From NCBI GenBank assembly GCA_963662175.1, contig OY759223.1, positions 22,297,460-22,361,459 of the forward strand: 64,000 nt of DNA, given 5' to 3'. The DNA is from Aradus depressus. Its lineage: Eukaryota > Arthropoda > Insecta > Hemiptera > Aradidae. Each line of letters starts with the position of its first letter. Within the stretch, counting starts at the first letter, position 1. Shown here piece by piece: positions 1 through 9,640 of this stretch. A program made the translations under genes and the position numbers. The notes below the pieces were generated by a model, which saw only the letters and a list, made by a program, of their open reading frames with translations, was not told the DNA's origin and made no database searches.

Positions 1-24
1 TTGCTTATCAAAATATTATATATT

Positions 25-200
25 AATTATAACAATAAAAAAAAGAAACAATAGATGATTGTACAATTTCTAATATTAATAAATACAATAATATATATAA
101 AATAAAAATAAATATTTTATACTTATAATATGTGTTTAAGATGAGTTTTCTTGCAGGCCGATATTTCGGTGAGATCACGAGCCCTTCCTCAGGCCTAACA
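25..200 (-). repeat. LINE 3'-UTR-like fragment, copy 1
   Basis: AT-rich segment ending in GGCCGATATTTCGGTGAGAT...CCCTTCCTCAGG. It is closely repeated at 861-1070 (shared AACAATAGATGATTGTA and AATAAATACAATAATATAT). In the reverse sense it reads CCTGAGGAAGGG followed by an AT-rich trailer, the layout seen in the LINE 3' ends at 2890-3291, 3835-4175 and 63620-63860. Confidence 0.5.
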
Positions 201-224
201 CAAAAACTGAAATAACTGCCGAAA

Positions 225-475
225 TAATGAATGCATCGAAACGAAATTTTATTTGTGATGTCATCATTTATCAATTTTTAGCGGAAGAGGGTTTCAGAAG
301 AGAGAGCTTAATTCAAAATATAATAATAACTGCCAATGTAATGAATTTATTTACACAAAATTTAGTATGAGGATTTAGTCAATTATTGAACATTAGCGCA
401 AACAGTCTGGTTTTGGAGGGGGAGCAAAAAGTTAATTGAACCAATTAACCGGCTTCTCTGAGAATCAAATCAGAA
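225..475 (+). repeat. Element B, internal part to 3' end
   Basis: Carries the element B blocks in order: CGAAATTTTAT, AATAACTGCC, TAATGAATTTAT, AAAATTTAGTATGAGGAT, then GGTTTTGGAGGGGGAGC. Diverged and without the terminal palindrome. The reference copy is at 15978-16422. Confidence 0.6.
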
Positions 476-748
476 TCCCAAATGGTTATATTTCTGTGAG
501 GTATTGAACTCGTCTCTTATTGTGTTTATTATAAGGCCAACGAATAATGAATAAGTTCTTCTCCCTTGAACTTTAATAAATAAAAAATAAATTAAAAAAA
601 ATGTAAGAACATCTATTTGAGGAGAACGTGCCTCACGCAGGCGGACCACCTACTCAAACCACATACCAGACGTGATGCTCTTCGCCAACCAGAAGAGCGG
701 CTATTTCAATTATTCTAATAGGGGGCTCGCTGAATGTCATCGTATAAA

Positions 749-749
<1 letters not shown>

Positions 750-797
<48 letters not shown>
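750..797. repeat. (AT)n microsatellite
   Basis: A continuous AT dinucleotide run of about 48 bp between two copies of the LINE 3'-UTR-like fragment. Confidence 0.9.
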
Positions 798-803
<6 letters not shown>

Positions 804-860
804 AAATATATATATATTATTGCTTATAAATTATATACATCAATCGACACTTATATATTT

Positions 861-949
861 ATTATAACAATAAAAAAGAAATAATAGAAAAAAACAATAG
901 ATGATTGTAAAAGTTATAATATTAATAAATACAATAATATATATATACA

Positions 950-983
<34 letters not shown>

Positions 984-1070
984 TTTTATACCTACATATA
1001 ATATGTCTTTAAGATAAGTCTTTCAGGCCGATATTTTGGTGCGATCACGGGCCCTTCCTCAGGTCATAAA
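861..1070 (-). repeat. LINE 3'-UTR-like fragment, copy 2
   Basis: Near-duplicate of 25-200, with an added poly(A) and AT run around 950-985. It carries GGCCGATATTTTGGTGCGAT and CCCTTCCTCAGG. Confidence 0.5.
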
Positions 1071-1199
1071 CAGCCGAAATATAGAAATAAATAAATAAAA
1101 AATATTTATATTTAAAAAAAAATTAAATATTGAATAAAAATGATAATATAAAAAATAAAAAAAAGCGTCATTACTTTTGTTACCTTATATATTAGGATG

Positions 1200-1370
1200 T
1201 TTCCTCAACATAAAAACTCCAATAATTGCAGAAATAATGAATGTATCTACAAGAAATTTTATGTGTGTATCCAGGATCTATTAAAACCTATTTGGTTTCG
1301 CCAAATCGACCAAAGGGAAGGGGGAATCAGAGGGGGCTCAACTGAAAAATCCCAATATCTACTGATCTTA
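1200..1370 (+). repeat. Element B fragment
   Basis: Contains AATAATGAATGTATC, AGAAATTTTATGTGTGTAT and AAATCGACCAAAGGGAAGGG, then a weaker match to about 1370. Upstream, 1080-1195 is simple AT-rich DNA with no feature. Confidence 0.5.
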
Positions 1371-1416
1371 TGGAATTTAAGTGTCAAATATTTAGTTTTA
1401 CCTCCAATTTCAATTT

Positions 1417-1800
1417 TCCCCTCTGGGTGCGCTACTGCCTACTCCCACTCCCTCTCCTCTCGCAAAATATTCTACGGTCGGTCCTATGACCATTTTATCC
1501 CCCCCCCCCCCCCCCCTGGATACACCACTGCCTACCCCCACTCCTTCTCCTCTCACAAAATGTTCTACGGTCGGTCCTATGACCATTTTATCCCCCCCTC
1601 CCTCTGGGTACGCCACTGCTTACCCCCACTCCCTCTCCCTTCACAAAATGTTCTACGGTCGGTCCTATGACCATTTTGTCCCCCCCCCCCCCCCCCCCCC
1701 CCCCCCTCTGGGTACGCCACTGCCTACCCCCACTCCCACTCCTCTCACAAAATGTTCTACGGTCGGTCCTATGACCATTTTGTCCCCTCTCTCCCCTCCA
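1417..1800. repeat. Tandem repeat, four ~90-106 bp units with poly(C)
   Basis: Units contain TCTGGGTACGCCACTGC, CCACTCCCTCTCC and TTCTACGGTCGGTCCTATGA (starting near 1470, 1563, 1649, 1755), separated by C runs of up to about 26. Open frames on both strands here come from the repeat and are not genes. TACGCCACTG resembles the terminus of hAT-type elements, so the array may have grown from a transposon end. 1810-2140 holds no recognised feature. Confidence 0.85.
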
Positions 1801-2149
1801 TCAAATTTGCAAATGTCCTTATTTCCATTGCTCTAGTTACATCTACCTTCCATTTCCATCTTCATTAGATCCGCTATTATTCCCCCCGCTCCGGGACAAA
1901 ATCCTTTGAAATTTACCCCAACCGTCTTCCCTCCGCCATTAAAGAAACTTCAGGATTGTATTCCTCCTCATTTGTGTAATGACCTCATCTTCTCGAACCT
2001 TTTCCCTCAATTTCGCTGAATTTTTTTTCTCTTAACTCCAAAAAAAAAAAGTCTGCAATCTATGTCGTAAGTATATTGCAAAAATAATCTTCGAGACAGC
2101 ATATTGTGAAAGTAATATATATATATTTTACTCCCCTGTATCTAGTATA

Positions 2150-2290
2150 TGAAAAGTTACATATTCGCTCAGAAAGTCGATGTTGTGTTTCCACAGGTAC
2201 ACACAGGAACTTTTTCGGGAAATTTGACATCCCAGTAAAAAATCAACGTAGAATTTTTGACCGATTACAAAACTTCGATATTTAAGGAAA
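2150..2290. repeat. Element B ends, two opposed fragments
   Basis: 2150-2215 reads plus (GTTACATATTCGCTCAGAAAGTCGATGTTG); 2225-2275 reads minus (ATTTTTGACCGATTACA...ACTTC). Both derive from the block around TATGTAATCGGTCAGAAATT. Confidence 0.45.
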
Positions 2291-2659
2291 TCGAGGTTCT
2301 GTCATTTAAATAAAAAGTCGGTATTTGGCTGACGTTTCGGAAACTATTTATTTATTTCTTCAGGGCATTATAATGAGTCGAGTGGGTGTGTGTGTTGAAG
2401 GCGGTATGTGTTTCTGTCTGTGTCAGACACAAACACCAACCTGAATAAGTTGTAAAAATTCATAGATGTGTGTTGTCATAATAAAATTTGTGTAAAATAA
2501 AATAAATAAAAATTGAATTGATAAAATAAATAATGTATAAATAATGTATAAAATAAATAATAAATTTCATTAAATGTTGACACTAATTATTTTCTCATAA
2601 AGAAAGTTATGAATTTATAATCCAATTCGAAGTTAAATGTCTACTTATGGAAGTATAAA

Positions 2660-3291
2660 GGATTTATTTCTTGATTGGTAGGCGGATGTATTAAATACAT
2701 CAAATTTTGGCGTCCCGGTACGCCTCGACTCTACATGTGTACAGGGTACAGCCTCATCATTGGATGTCCCAAATATTATCAGGTCATGGCGACTTTATCT
2801 CTAAGCTCTTTCTTATTTTTTAAGAGAAAGAACAACCCGAACTGGGCTGTGGCACCGAGACTGCAGAACATGTAGTCCTCCAATGTTCTGTGATAATATG
2901 TATATCACATATCTCGCCACATTGGGACCTGATGATGGGACGTAACATCGTTGGGGGATAAAGACACATTCGAAGAGTTTTTTTTTTAAAAATAGTTATC
3001 TTAATTTGTATTAAATTGAAAAATGTATCTACTTTTTATGAACGTATCTTGTATTATTATTATTATTTTATATATACTCATATATTTTTAAGTATTTATT
3101 TGTACAGTTTTTATTAATTTCATTTTACTTTTTTAATGGTTTTTATGTTACTACTAATCATAAATGTGTTAGACTCAAGTAGTTATATTTCTAATATATA
3201 ATATATCTTAATATATAAATTCATTTGACGTATCCTATTACCATGTATTGGTTTAACGGAAATAAATTATTATTATTATTAGATTTGATTT
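2660..3291 (+). pseudogene. 5'-truncated non-LTR retrotransposon: C-terminal zinc motif, 3' UTR and (TTA)n tail
   Basis: Around 2815-2885 one frame reads CGTETAEHVVLQCSV, the C-x-ETAEH-x-C motif near the end of many LINE polymerase ORFs; frameshifts break it. A 3' UTR follows with CCTGATGATGGGACG, ending ATTACCATGTATTGG...AACGGAAATAAA and (TTA)n. The same end recurs on the opposite strand near 6427, 15318 and 20568. A 5' truncation and short-repeat tail fit target-primed insertion. Confidence 0.7.
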
Positions 3292-3470
3292 TTGAGTAGT
3301 TTTTTGATTGGCACTAATACCTTAATCCTTCCAAGTATCTTATTTTTGACGCATCAATTAGTTGAGTATTTTCTGTCCTTCACTAAAAATTACCTTAACC
3401 AGTCGAGGTTCTGTCGTTTATAGAAAAACCTCAGTATTTGGCCAAAGTTTTGGAATCTATTTAGTTCTCA

Positions 3471-3790
3471 TTGTTCAAATATGATAAAATAACCATAATA
3501 AAAAAAATCGTGTTTCATATTCAAAAACATTATTTGATACCTAGCTTTCATTTTTATTTATTTTTGGCACAGTTTCTCCACAGATCCTCTCTAAGGTCTG
3601 TCGCATTATTTTTTATTATTTATATACTAATTTATTTCTCTTATTTTTCTCTTTTATGTATTTTAATTATTATCTTTTTCTACATTATTTTTTTATTATA
3701 TATTTTTTTTAATACATTTTTTTCTATATTATTATTTAGAGGGAGGTTAAACTCAAAAAAACACAATAACTGTCAATGTAATGAATGTAT
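3471..3790. other. AT-rich DNA, no convincing gene
   Basis: Holds a 113-codon open frame at 3471-3812, very rich in Phe, Ile, Leu and Tyr, as expected from T-rich sequence. No motif or homology signal; not called as a gene. Confidence 0.4.
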
Positions 3791-3834
3791 CGACAAGAAA
3801 TTTCAAATTTGAGGTCAAATAATACATATTGTAT

Positions 3835-4175
3835 AATATATTTTTATTGTACGTTTTCTTTCTCTTTTCTATATTTCGCACATTGTGGCCTGATCAAGGG
3901 ACGTAAGAACGTCCAGAAATATTATAAAAAAGACTCCGGAAAAGTTATTAAAAATTATTATCGTAGTTATAATTAAATAAAAAATGTTTCTACTGTATTT
4001 ATTAATATTATTATTTTTCTACTTATATATTTTCAAGTATTTATTTATTAATTTTGTTTTATTTTTTAGTAGTATTATTAATTCTAATCCGTGTGTGTCA
4101 GACTCTAAGAGTTAATCTAATTTATAAGCTATCTTAGTGTATACATTCTTATAATGTATCCTATTACCTCCTTTC
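3835..4175 (+). repeat. LINE 3' UTR fragment
   Basis: Contains TTTCGCACATTGTGGCCTGA, AGGGACGTAAGAACGTCC, then an AT-rich trailer ending TGTATCCTATTACC. It aligns in order with 2890-3245 and, reversed, with 63620-63860. No coding part remains. Confidence 0.6.
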
Positions 4176-4229
4176 CTTGCACCGATTTGGCTAAATATTA
4201 ATAGGTGTTGTTCTTAAGGGATATAATAT

Positions 4230-4560
4230 TTCGTAACGATACATTCATTGAATGAGGAGTTTTCATGTTTTCAGACACCCAGACATATAGAGAGATTCGA
4301 GTAATCGAGCAGAAATTCGATATGATAACTCCTTATGGAGTGAATTATTCTAGACGAAATTTCATATGTGTATTCAAAATCTAATAAGGACGCACCTAAT
4401 AATTTTCAGCGGCATCTGCCGAAGGGATGGGAGGATCAGAGGAGAGCGCTCGACTCAAAAACTGTAAGAACTGCGAATTCATAATGTTTAGCCGAAGGGT
4501 TTTTGGAGGAAGAGCGGAAACCTGTGTAATTACTGATTCAGAAACGGACAAATTCAGATA
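4230..4560 (+). repeat. Element B copy, degraded
   Basis: Ordered B blocks: TCATGTTTTCAGACACC, ACGAAATTTCATATGTGTATT, ATTTTCAGCGGCATCTGCCG, AAGGGATGGGAGGATCAGAG, CTCAAAAACTG. Confidence 0.6.
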
Positions 4561-4929
4561 AGAATTCAACATCGAATTTATAACCGATTACATAACTTCT
4601 TTTAGTTAAAATCATAAAAGAAATTTTTAACGACAACATAAATTCTACATTATGGTTCTAGCCATATTTCTTCGCCCCCACTCTCCATGAGGAGAAGACT
4701 TCTCTTTCAGTCATATGAAACAAGTCAAGTGGACAAATTTGATCCGTTTGAGTGTGATTTAATGGGAAGTCATAAAACGCAATGATGCAAGTGAAAAAGT
4801 TCATTTGAAAAATGACTTGGGTCAGGATGAGCCAAATAGGGCTTTTGGAGGAACTCCAGAAAGTCGTACAACCATAAAATACATTCTCTAGGAATCAAAG
4901 TTTGCTCACTTAAATGGAGTGAGTATAGA

Positions 4930-4992
4930 AAAGTATTTGGTGAATCACCGTCATTGTACTTCCCCTGCACGAATTTATTACGTTTTTACTCT
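4930..4992 (-). repeat. Element B terminal fragment
   Basis: GGTGAATCACCGTCATTGTACTTCCCC is the palindromic end of element B read in reverse. It lies just upstream of the Jockey-type LINE. Confidence 0.6.
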
Positions 4993-5057
4993 CTCAGACT
5001 CTACTCTCCCTGTGTTTCTCTCTCTCTCTCTGTTTCTTTCTTTCTTTCTTTCTCTAG

Positions 5058-6141
5058 TTGGTCGAGAGGGTCATCTACAGTCGGCTGTTATGCTTCCTCC
5101 AAGACACCAACTGTATTCCCCACCACCAATTTGGATTCAAGTCGAAACACTCCACGGTTCACCAGCTGCAGCGAGTCACAGAATACAATGTCACCGGCTT
5201 CTAGAGGAAGGAGTACTCTGTAGGACTCTTCCTCGATGTGGCTGCTGCATTCGACAGCGTATGGCACGACGGCCTTATCTTCACTCTTTGGAGGACGGAA
5301 GTTCCTCATCTTGGGGTTCCTTTCTGAACGGACGTTTCAAGTCAGAGTGAACTCCTCCATCAGTGGGAAGACGTCCATACATTCCGGAGTACCACAGGGA
5401 GAAATTCTAAGTCCGATACTGTTACGACATGCCAGACTCCCCATCTACGCTGTTGGCTACTTATGCTGACGATACGATGCTTGTGTCTCAACACAAGGAT
5501 ATGTCTTTGGCCGCAGTAGTCCTTCGGCGGAGTGTGGTGAGTGACAGAGTGGTTCGACAGGTGGAACTTGAAGCTCAATACTGCCAAAACGGAGGCCAAA
5601 GTTTTCTCACTTCGTAAAATTAACACTAACACCACTTAAAGTAAATAATACAGATATACATTGGTCACCCAATGACCAAACAGTCAGATATCTCGGCATA
5701 CACTTCGACACTAAACTTACTTGGACCCAACACATAAACAAACAACTCACACGAGCATACACCCGACTGACACAATCATACCCACTCATAAACAGAAACA
5801 CTCCACTCAAGCACAAATGTACTACACTTCTTTACACCTCATTACTACGACCACTGCTCGCATACGCTTGCCCTGTCTGGCTGGGGGCCAGCAAAACAAA
5901 CATTAACAAATTAAGGAAGTTTGAAACAAGGTTCTCCGATTGGCAGTAAAGGCCCCTTGGTTCGTCCGTATCCGGCGTGAGTTGGGAGTACCGGAAGTTG
6001 CAGACCATATCACCCAGGTTACAGCAGTTCCACGATGGTCTTGTCGATGTGCCGGCCGCTACCTTCTTCACTCTCGGTCGGACCACCCCCAACAGGCGAC
6101 GACTCAAACCTTGTTGGCTATACATTTTTGACATTACAAAA
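5058..6141 (+). pseudogene. Broken Jockey-clade LINE reverse transcriptase
   Basis: Conceptual pieces in three frames give the RT core in order: LVERVIYSRL at 5058; a block with QFGFKSKHSTVHQL; FLDVAAAFDSVWHDGL; IHSGVPQGEILSPIL (about 5377-5420); ATYADDTMLV with the catalytic YADD (about 5457-5490); KTEAKVFSLRK; VRYLGIHFDTKLTW; and RPLLAYACPVWLGAS near 5850-5890. The frame changes between the GVPQG and YADD blocks and again later, with small deletions, so it is dead. Endonuclease and ORF1 are absent (5' truncation). A pyrimidine microsatellite, (CT/TTTC)n at 5020-5055, abuts the 5' side. Confidence 0.9.
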
Positions 6142-6152
6142 TAAATCAATCT

Positions 6153-6376
6153 GAGGGCGCCGGTAGCTTGCCTGCTTACTTGCTTAAAATCGCGGGTTCG
6201 AAACCCGGACGAGATCTTTATTTCTTTTTTTTATCTGGTAGTAAGCACGCCGTCCTTTGGGGGGACGTTAAGCCATGGTCTCAAGCCTATAAGATGTGAG
6301 CTATTCGTTAGCCCCCTAATCTAGGTGAATAAAAGTTTAGAGTAGACAAAATCTAGGACTCCCATAGTAGAGTCAT
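6153..6376 (+). repeat. SINE-1 copy, 3' tail missing
   Basis: Starts GAGGGCGCCGGTAGC, has a tRNA-like B box (GGGTTCGAAACCC) and the body blocks AGCACGCCGTCCTTTGG and CTAGGTGAATAAAA, and stops after CCCATAGTAGAGTC. The usual GCGCTCTGG...CCCGGGCATGAG end is replaced by other sequence. Confidence 0.85.
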
Positions 6377-6426
6377 GCAGTGAGTGACTGGTCGACTCAA
6401 TGATGGACTTCGACGACAAAGACATC

Positions 6427-6810
6427 TGCAATGATAATAATAATAATAAAATTTCCGTTAGACCAATACATGGTAATAGAATACGTCAAAAGAATTTAAC
6501 ATTAAGATATAAACAACAACAACAAACTTTATTTGGACCAGAACATCTTGGTTCTTCACACAAAGTATAAAATGGAAAATATAAAATGAAATTAATTAAT
6601 AATAATGTCTTGGTATAATCTTGGTTTGAGCCTTCTGTGGAGAGTAGGCAACATTAAGATATAGATTTGTAACTATTTGTGTCAAACCCACTCACGATTA
6701 GTAGTAATAACAAAACTATTGAAAAAAAGTAAAAAATATTTAGTTATTCGAAAGTCTTCTTTCTTCCTGGTATCGTAATCGTGACTAGTATTGTGGAGAG
6801 GGAAAATATT
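6427..6810 (-). repeat. LINE 3' UTR with (TTA)n tail, interrupted
   Basis: Reads (ATA)n then TTTCCGTTAGACCAATACAT and GGTAATAGAATACGTC, the reverse of the 3' end seen at 3220-3291. It is split by the insertion at 6512-6650 and resumes with TGTGTCAAACCCACTC. Confidence 0.65.
6499..6663 (-). mobile_element. Short retroposon insertion with 13-bp target-site duplication
   Basis: ACATTAAGATATA occurs at 6499-6511 and again, identical, at 6651-6663. The 139 bp between reads on the minus strand as a 3' end with TCCAAATAAAGTTTG followed by (TTG)n. A perfect TSD, a polyadenylation-like AATAAA and a simple tail mark a recent, severely 5'-truncated retroposon inside the older LINE 3' UTR. Confidence 0.85.
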
Positions 6811-6908
6811 TTTATTTTTCCTAATAACCATTAATGTTTCAAATATAAACAGCGATGGCAAGCATGTCCGCCGATGTAATGAACATATTCAAACCAAATT
6901 TAGAATAA

Positions 6909-7283
6909 GGATTAAGTAGATTAGGTTAAGTTAGGTTTTATGACTCATGCCCGGGCTTTAACTACGAGGTCATATCGCCTACCACCAGAGCGCTCTTTCG
7001 TCACTCTGGTGGACATGAGCCCGACTCTACTGTGGGAGTCCTAAATTTTGCCTAGCCTAAATCTTTAATCAACTAGGGTAGTGGTCTTTAACGAGTATCT
7101 GACATCGTAGAGGCTCGGGACCATCGCTTAACGTCCCATCCGAAGGACGGCGTGCTGAAGTGTATTTTACCTCCGAGATAAAACAAACTAAGGGCCTCGA
7201 TCGGATTTCGAACCCATGATCTTGAGCTCAGAAGACAAGCACGCAAACCACTGAGCTACCGGCGCCCTCTGGATTCAGTAGAT
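6909..7283 (-). mobile_element. SINE-1 copy with near-perfect 13-bp TSD
   Basis: SINE body 6922-7270, flanked by GGATTAAGTAGAT (6909-6921) and GGATTCAGTAGAT (7271-7283). Full length: tRNA-like head at the right (GCTACCGGCGCCCTC), B box GATTTCGAACCCATG, tail at the left (TTAGGTTAAGTTAGG). Confidence 0.92.
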
Positions 7284-7405
7284 CTGTAAGTCAATTATTT
7301 TAAAATAAAATGTCGATTGGTTTTTGAGGGAGAACGAAAATTTAATTGATTAATTCTTGCTGGGGATGTACAATGCAGGTGATTCACTGAGGGCAAGTGT
7401 TCGAG
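7284..7405 (+). repeat. Element B 3' end
   Basis: Has GTCGATTGGTTTTTGAGGGA, AATTTAATTGATTAATTC, GGGGATGTACAATGC and a weakened terminal palindrome (GGTGATTCACTGA). The next 7406-7760 shows no recognised feature. Confidence 0.65.
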
Positions 7406-7765
7406 TCAGTGTAGCACTTGTACACTTCGAAAATGGCCCAGAACTCTGTCAGAGTATGCGACCTTGCCTCACCTGGGCCACACTTCCTTAACATACGGTC
7501 ATTATACAATAACTTATTCAAATGTAAATAGGAACTGGAACCTTCAACTAGTCAATGTTGACATACATGTTTGTCAACACTATACTTTTGGGTGCGTCCA
7601 TTATCAAAAACAGTCGGTGAATCATTGGCTTTATACTTCCTCATCAATTATTAATCAACGATGTATAATATTTTCTCAATTTGCCGATTTTGTTTACACA
7701 GGGACTTCTCTATCATCGTAATACATTTTTGTTGATATATTCGTTACATTGATAGTTATTAGAGG

Positions 7766-7889
7766 GAGGGGGGGGGGGGGGGGGTCAGGCAAAATTTGGA
7801 AGAGTCGAGTTCATGTTCAACTGAGCGCTCTGACAGTGGGTGATATGACCTCGTAGTGAAAGTCCAGGCATGAATCATAATAACTAACT
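7766..7889 (+). repeat. Poly(G) run plus SINE-1 tail fragment
   Basis: About 18 G, then the SINE-1 3' half: AGGCAAAATTTGG, GCGCTCTGACAGTGGGTGAT, ATGACCTCGTAGTGAAAGTC, CAGGCATGAATCATAATAAC. The mariner begins immediately after. Confidence 0.75.
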
Positions 7890-7890
7890 A

Positions 7891-8763
7891 CATGAGGTCT
7901 GTTCAAAATATACTTTATTTAGGATTTACATGTGTGGGTCCCCTTCAAAGTACTCTCCTCCCCAACGCACACACTTATCGCAACGGTGTTTTAACTTGTT
8001 GAAACAGTCCTGGTACGCTTCTTTTGTAATGTCCTTCAGCTGCTTCGTCGCATTTGCCTTAATCTCGGGAATCGTCTCAAATCATCTTCCTTTCAAAGGG
8101 TCTTTTGAGTTTGGGGAACAAGAGAAAGTCACAAGGAGCAAGGTCAGATGAGTAGGGGGGATGGGGAAGAACAGTGATCGAGTTTTTGGCGACGAAAAAC
8201 TGTTCTGAGGGTTCAATGGGGTGAATTTCGCAGCAACGCGATACATCTACAATTTTTCGTTCAAAATCTCGTGGCAAGATCCAACTGATATCCCACACTC
8301 TTCAGCAAGCTCCCTGTCAGACGTCGATTTGCCCGCACCAGGACCTGTGCGTAGTCAGTTGACGTGGAAGGACGTCCAGGACGCGCATCGTCTTCAATCG
8401 ACTGTCCACCACCCTTAAAACGTTCATACTACTTGAAACATGCCATACGCTTCATAGCAACATCACCGTAAGCCTTGTTGAGCACAGCTATTGTTTCAGT
8501 CACAGATTTTCCAAGTTTATCATAAAATTTCAGAGCAACTCGTTGCTCATTCAGGTCGTTCATTCTGAAATCCGACAAACGAAAAAATCGCACTTCACTA
8601 AAAACCGTGTAGCTAATCAACAAATGAAGATATCTGCAAGCGGGAAACAGCGTTATCATCAGCTGATCTGTACAAACCTAGCGACACCAAACGGATTCCC
8701 CTGGAACCAACTGGAGCCGCGCAATTCATACCGTCCGCCTATTTTTTGAACCTTTAGACCTCG
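7891..8763 (-). pseudogene. Internally deleted mariner-family transposon
   Basis: Inserted at TA (7889-7890 and 8764-8765). Ends are related inverted repeats: left GAGGTCTGTTCAAAATATA; the right end in reverse starts CGAGGTCTAAAGGTTC and continues CAAAAAATAGGCGG. The transposase reads on minus from an ATG at 8561-8563 (MNDLNEQRVALKFYDKLGKS), then AYGDVAMKRMACFK, a TAG stop where Trp is usual, then YERFKGGGQSIEDDARPGRP. A frameshift follows, then REL-AEECGIS, then a jump to LPHPPYSSDLAPCDF, the block with the third catalytic Asp. Mariners are about 1.3 kb; this is 873 bp and lacks the region with the first two catalytic Asp. Non-functional, but its ends might still be mobilisable. Confidence 0.93.
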
Positions 8764-8771
8764 TATTAATA

Positions 8772-9120
8772 ATGATAAGTAACTAGCACATCTTAAAGCA
8801 TCAGGGTACAGAGTAAGAAAATAATAAAATTGCTTACCCCACCTGTACAGCGTAGAGACTAAAGGACTACTGGCATTGGTCAAAGGGGTGAGGGTAGCGA
8901 GGTTACTTACTCTATATACACTCGCTATCCCAACCCCTTTGAGCTATGCTTTATCCTCTACACAGTATGGTTAGGGTAAGCACATTTTTTATTTTCTTAC
9001 TCTGTACCCTGATGCTTTCAAGATTTGCTAGTTACTTTTCATAATGTATATTTTATATTTATTCAATCACAGATGTGCCACTGATGATGACGCTGTTGCG
9101 TCAACAATTAAAAACAGTGT
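8772..9120. mobile_element. Foldback element, family FB1
   Basis: Arms of about 120 bp: left 8772-8890 (AAGTAACTAGCAC...GCATCAGGGTACAGAGTAAG), right 8918-9043 (CTTACTCTGTACCCTGATGC...GCTAGTTACTT). The right side extends to a module with CACTGATGATGACGCTGTTG (from 9075). The same family is at 14609-15116. The mariner end lies about 8 bp from the left arm, so the outer left module may have been lost. Confidence 0.85.
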
Positions 9121-9259
9121 AAATACAACGTATTTTTGTGTTAAGCCCCCTCTCCTCTTCTCCCAATCCCTATGGCCGTTTGGGCAGGTTACACATATAA
9201 GGTTTTGTGTTCATGCATTAATTCTATCGGTTGTTATCACACGAACACAATAAAAAGTC

Positions 9260-9405
9260 GACGATGAATAACCATCTATGTCCTTCCCCAACACGAATTA
9301 GTCAATTACATTTACCCCCTCCAAAGCCAATCGATTTTCTCTAAAACCCAATATCTGTCTTCTGAAACCTCATACTTTATTTTTGGTCGATACATAACAC
9401 AATCC
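9260..9405 (-). repeat. Element B 3' half, reversed
   Basis: CCTTCCCCAACACGAATTAG, CCCCCTCCAAAGCCAATCG and AAACCTCATACTTTATTTTT are B blocks in reverse order. It ends about 140 bp before the cv-2 exon. Confidence 0.6.
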
Positions 9406-9548
9406 TTCTGTTGATTTCAGTAGACATTTTACATTACACTTAAATCATGTGCGTAGATAAATTTGCCTTTATGTGTATGTACTACATGAAATATATAATA
9501 ATATTGCGGACGTTCAATTAATATTGTTTTTTTTATTTATTTTTTCAG

Positions 9549-9634
9549 GAAGTAGAGAAGCGTGCAGTAACGAAGGCGAGGTGGTGCGAACTGACAAGAT
9601 ATTGAACTCCAAATGTTACACTTGCATGTGTCGG
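9549..9634 (+). CDS. cv-2: Exon: N-terminal half of a VWC domain, crossveinless-2/BMPER-like
   Basis: An 86-bp internal exon. The acceptor is a T-rich tract ending TTTTTTCAG at 9548; the donor GTAAAT follows at 9635. It enters in phase 1 (the first two bases, GA, complete a Gly codon if the upstream exon ends in G) and leaves in phase 0. It encodes GSREACSNEGEVV, then a linker, then NSKCYTCMCR. CYTCMC is the CxxCxC signature of von Willebrand factor C domains, and C-x-NEGEV matches the start of the first VWC of BMPER/crossveinless-2. In that family this domain binds BMP ligands extracellularly. The partner exon is at 62181. The signal-peptide exon is not visible upstream. It could belong to another VWC protein (kielin/chordin-like), but the NEGEV and terminal KCKG context favours cv-2. 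Confidence 0.8.
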
Positions 9635-9640
9635 GTAAAT

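Noticed and set aside
1410..1836. Overlapping open frames on both strands rich in Pro/Gly
   Set aside because: They are translations of a C-rich tandem repeat; length and frame follow from the repeat period.
3471..3812. 113-codon hydrophobic ORF as a membrane protein
   Set aside because: Phe/Ile/Leu/Tyr richness is what T-rich DNA gives; no start context, family or conservation signal.
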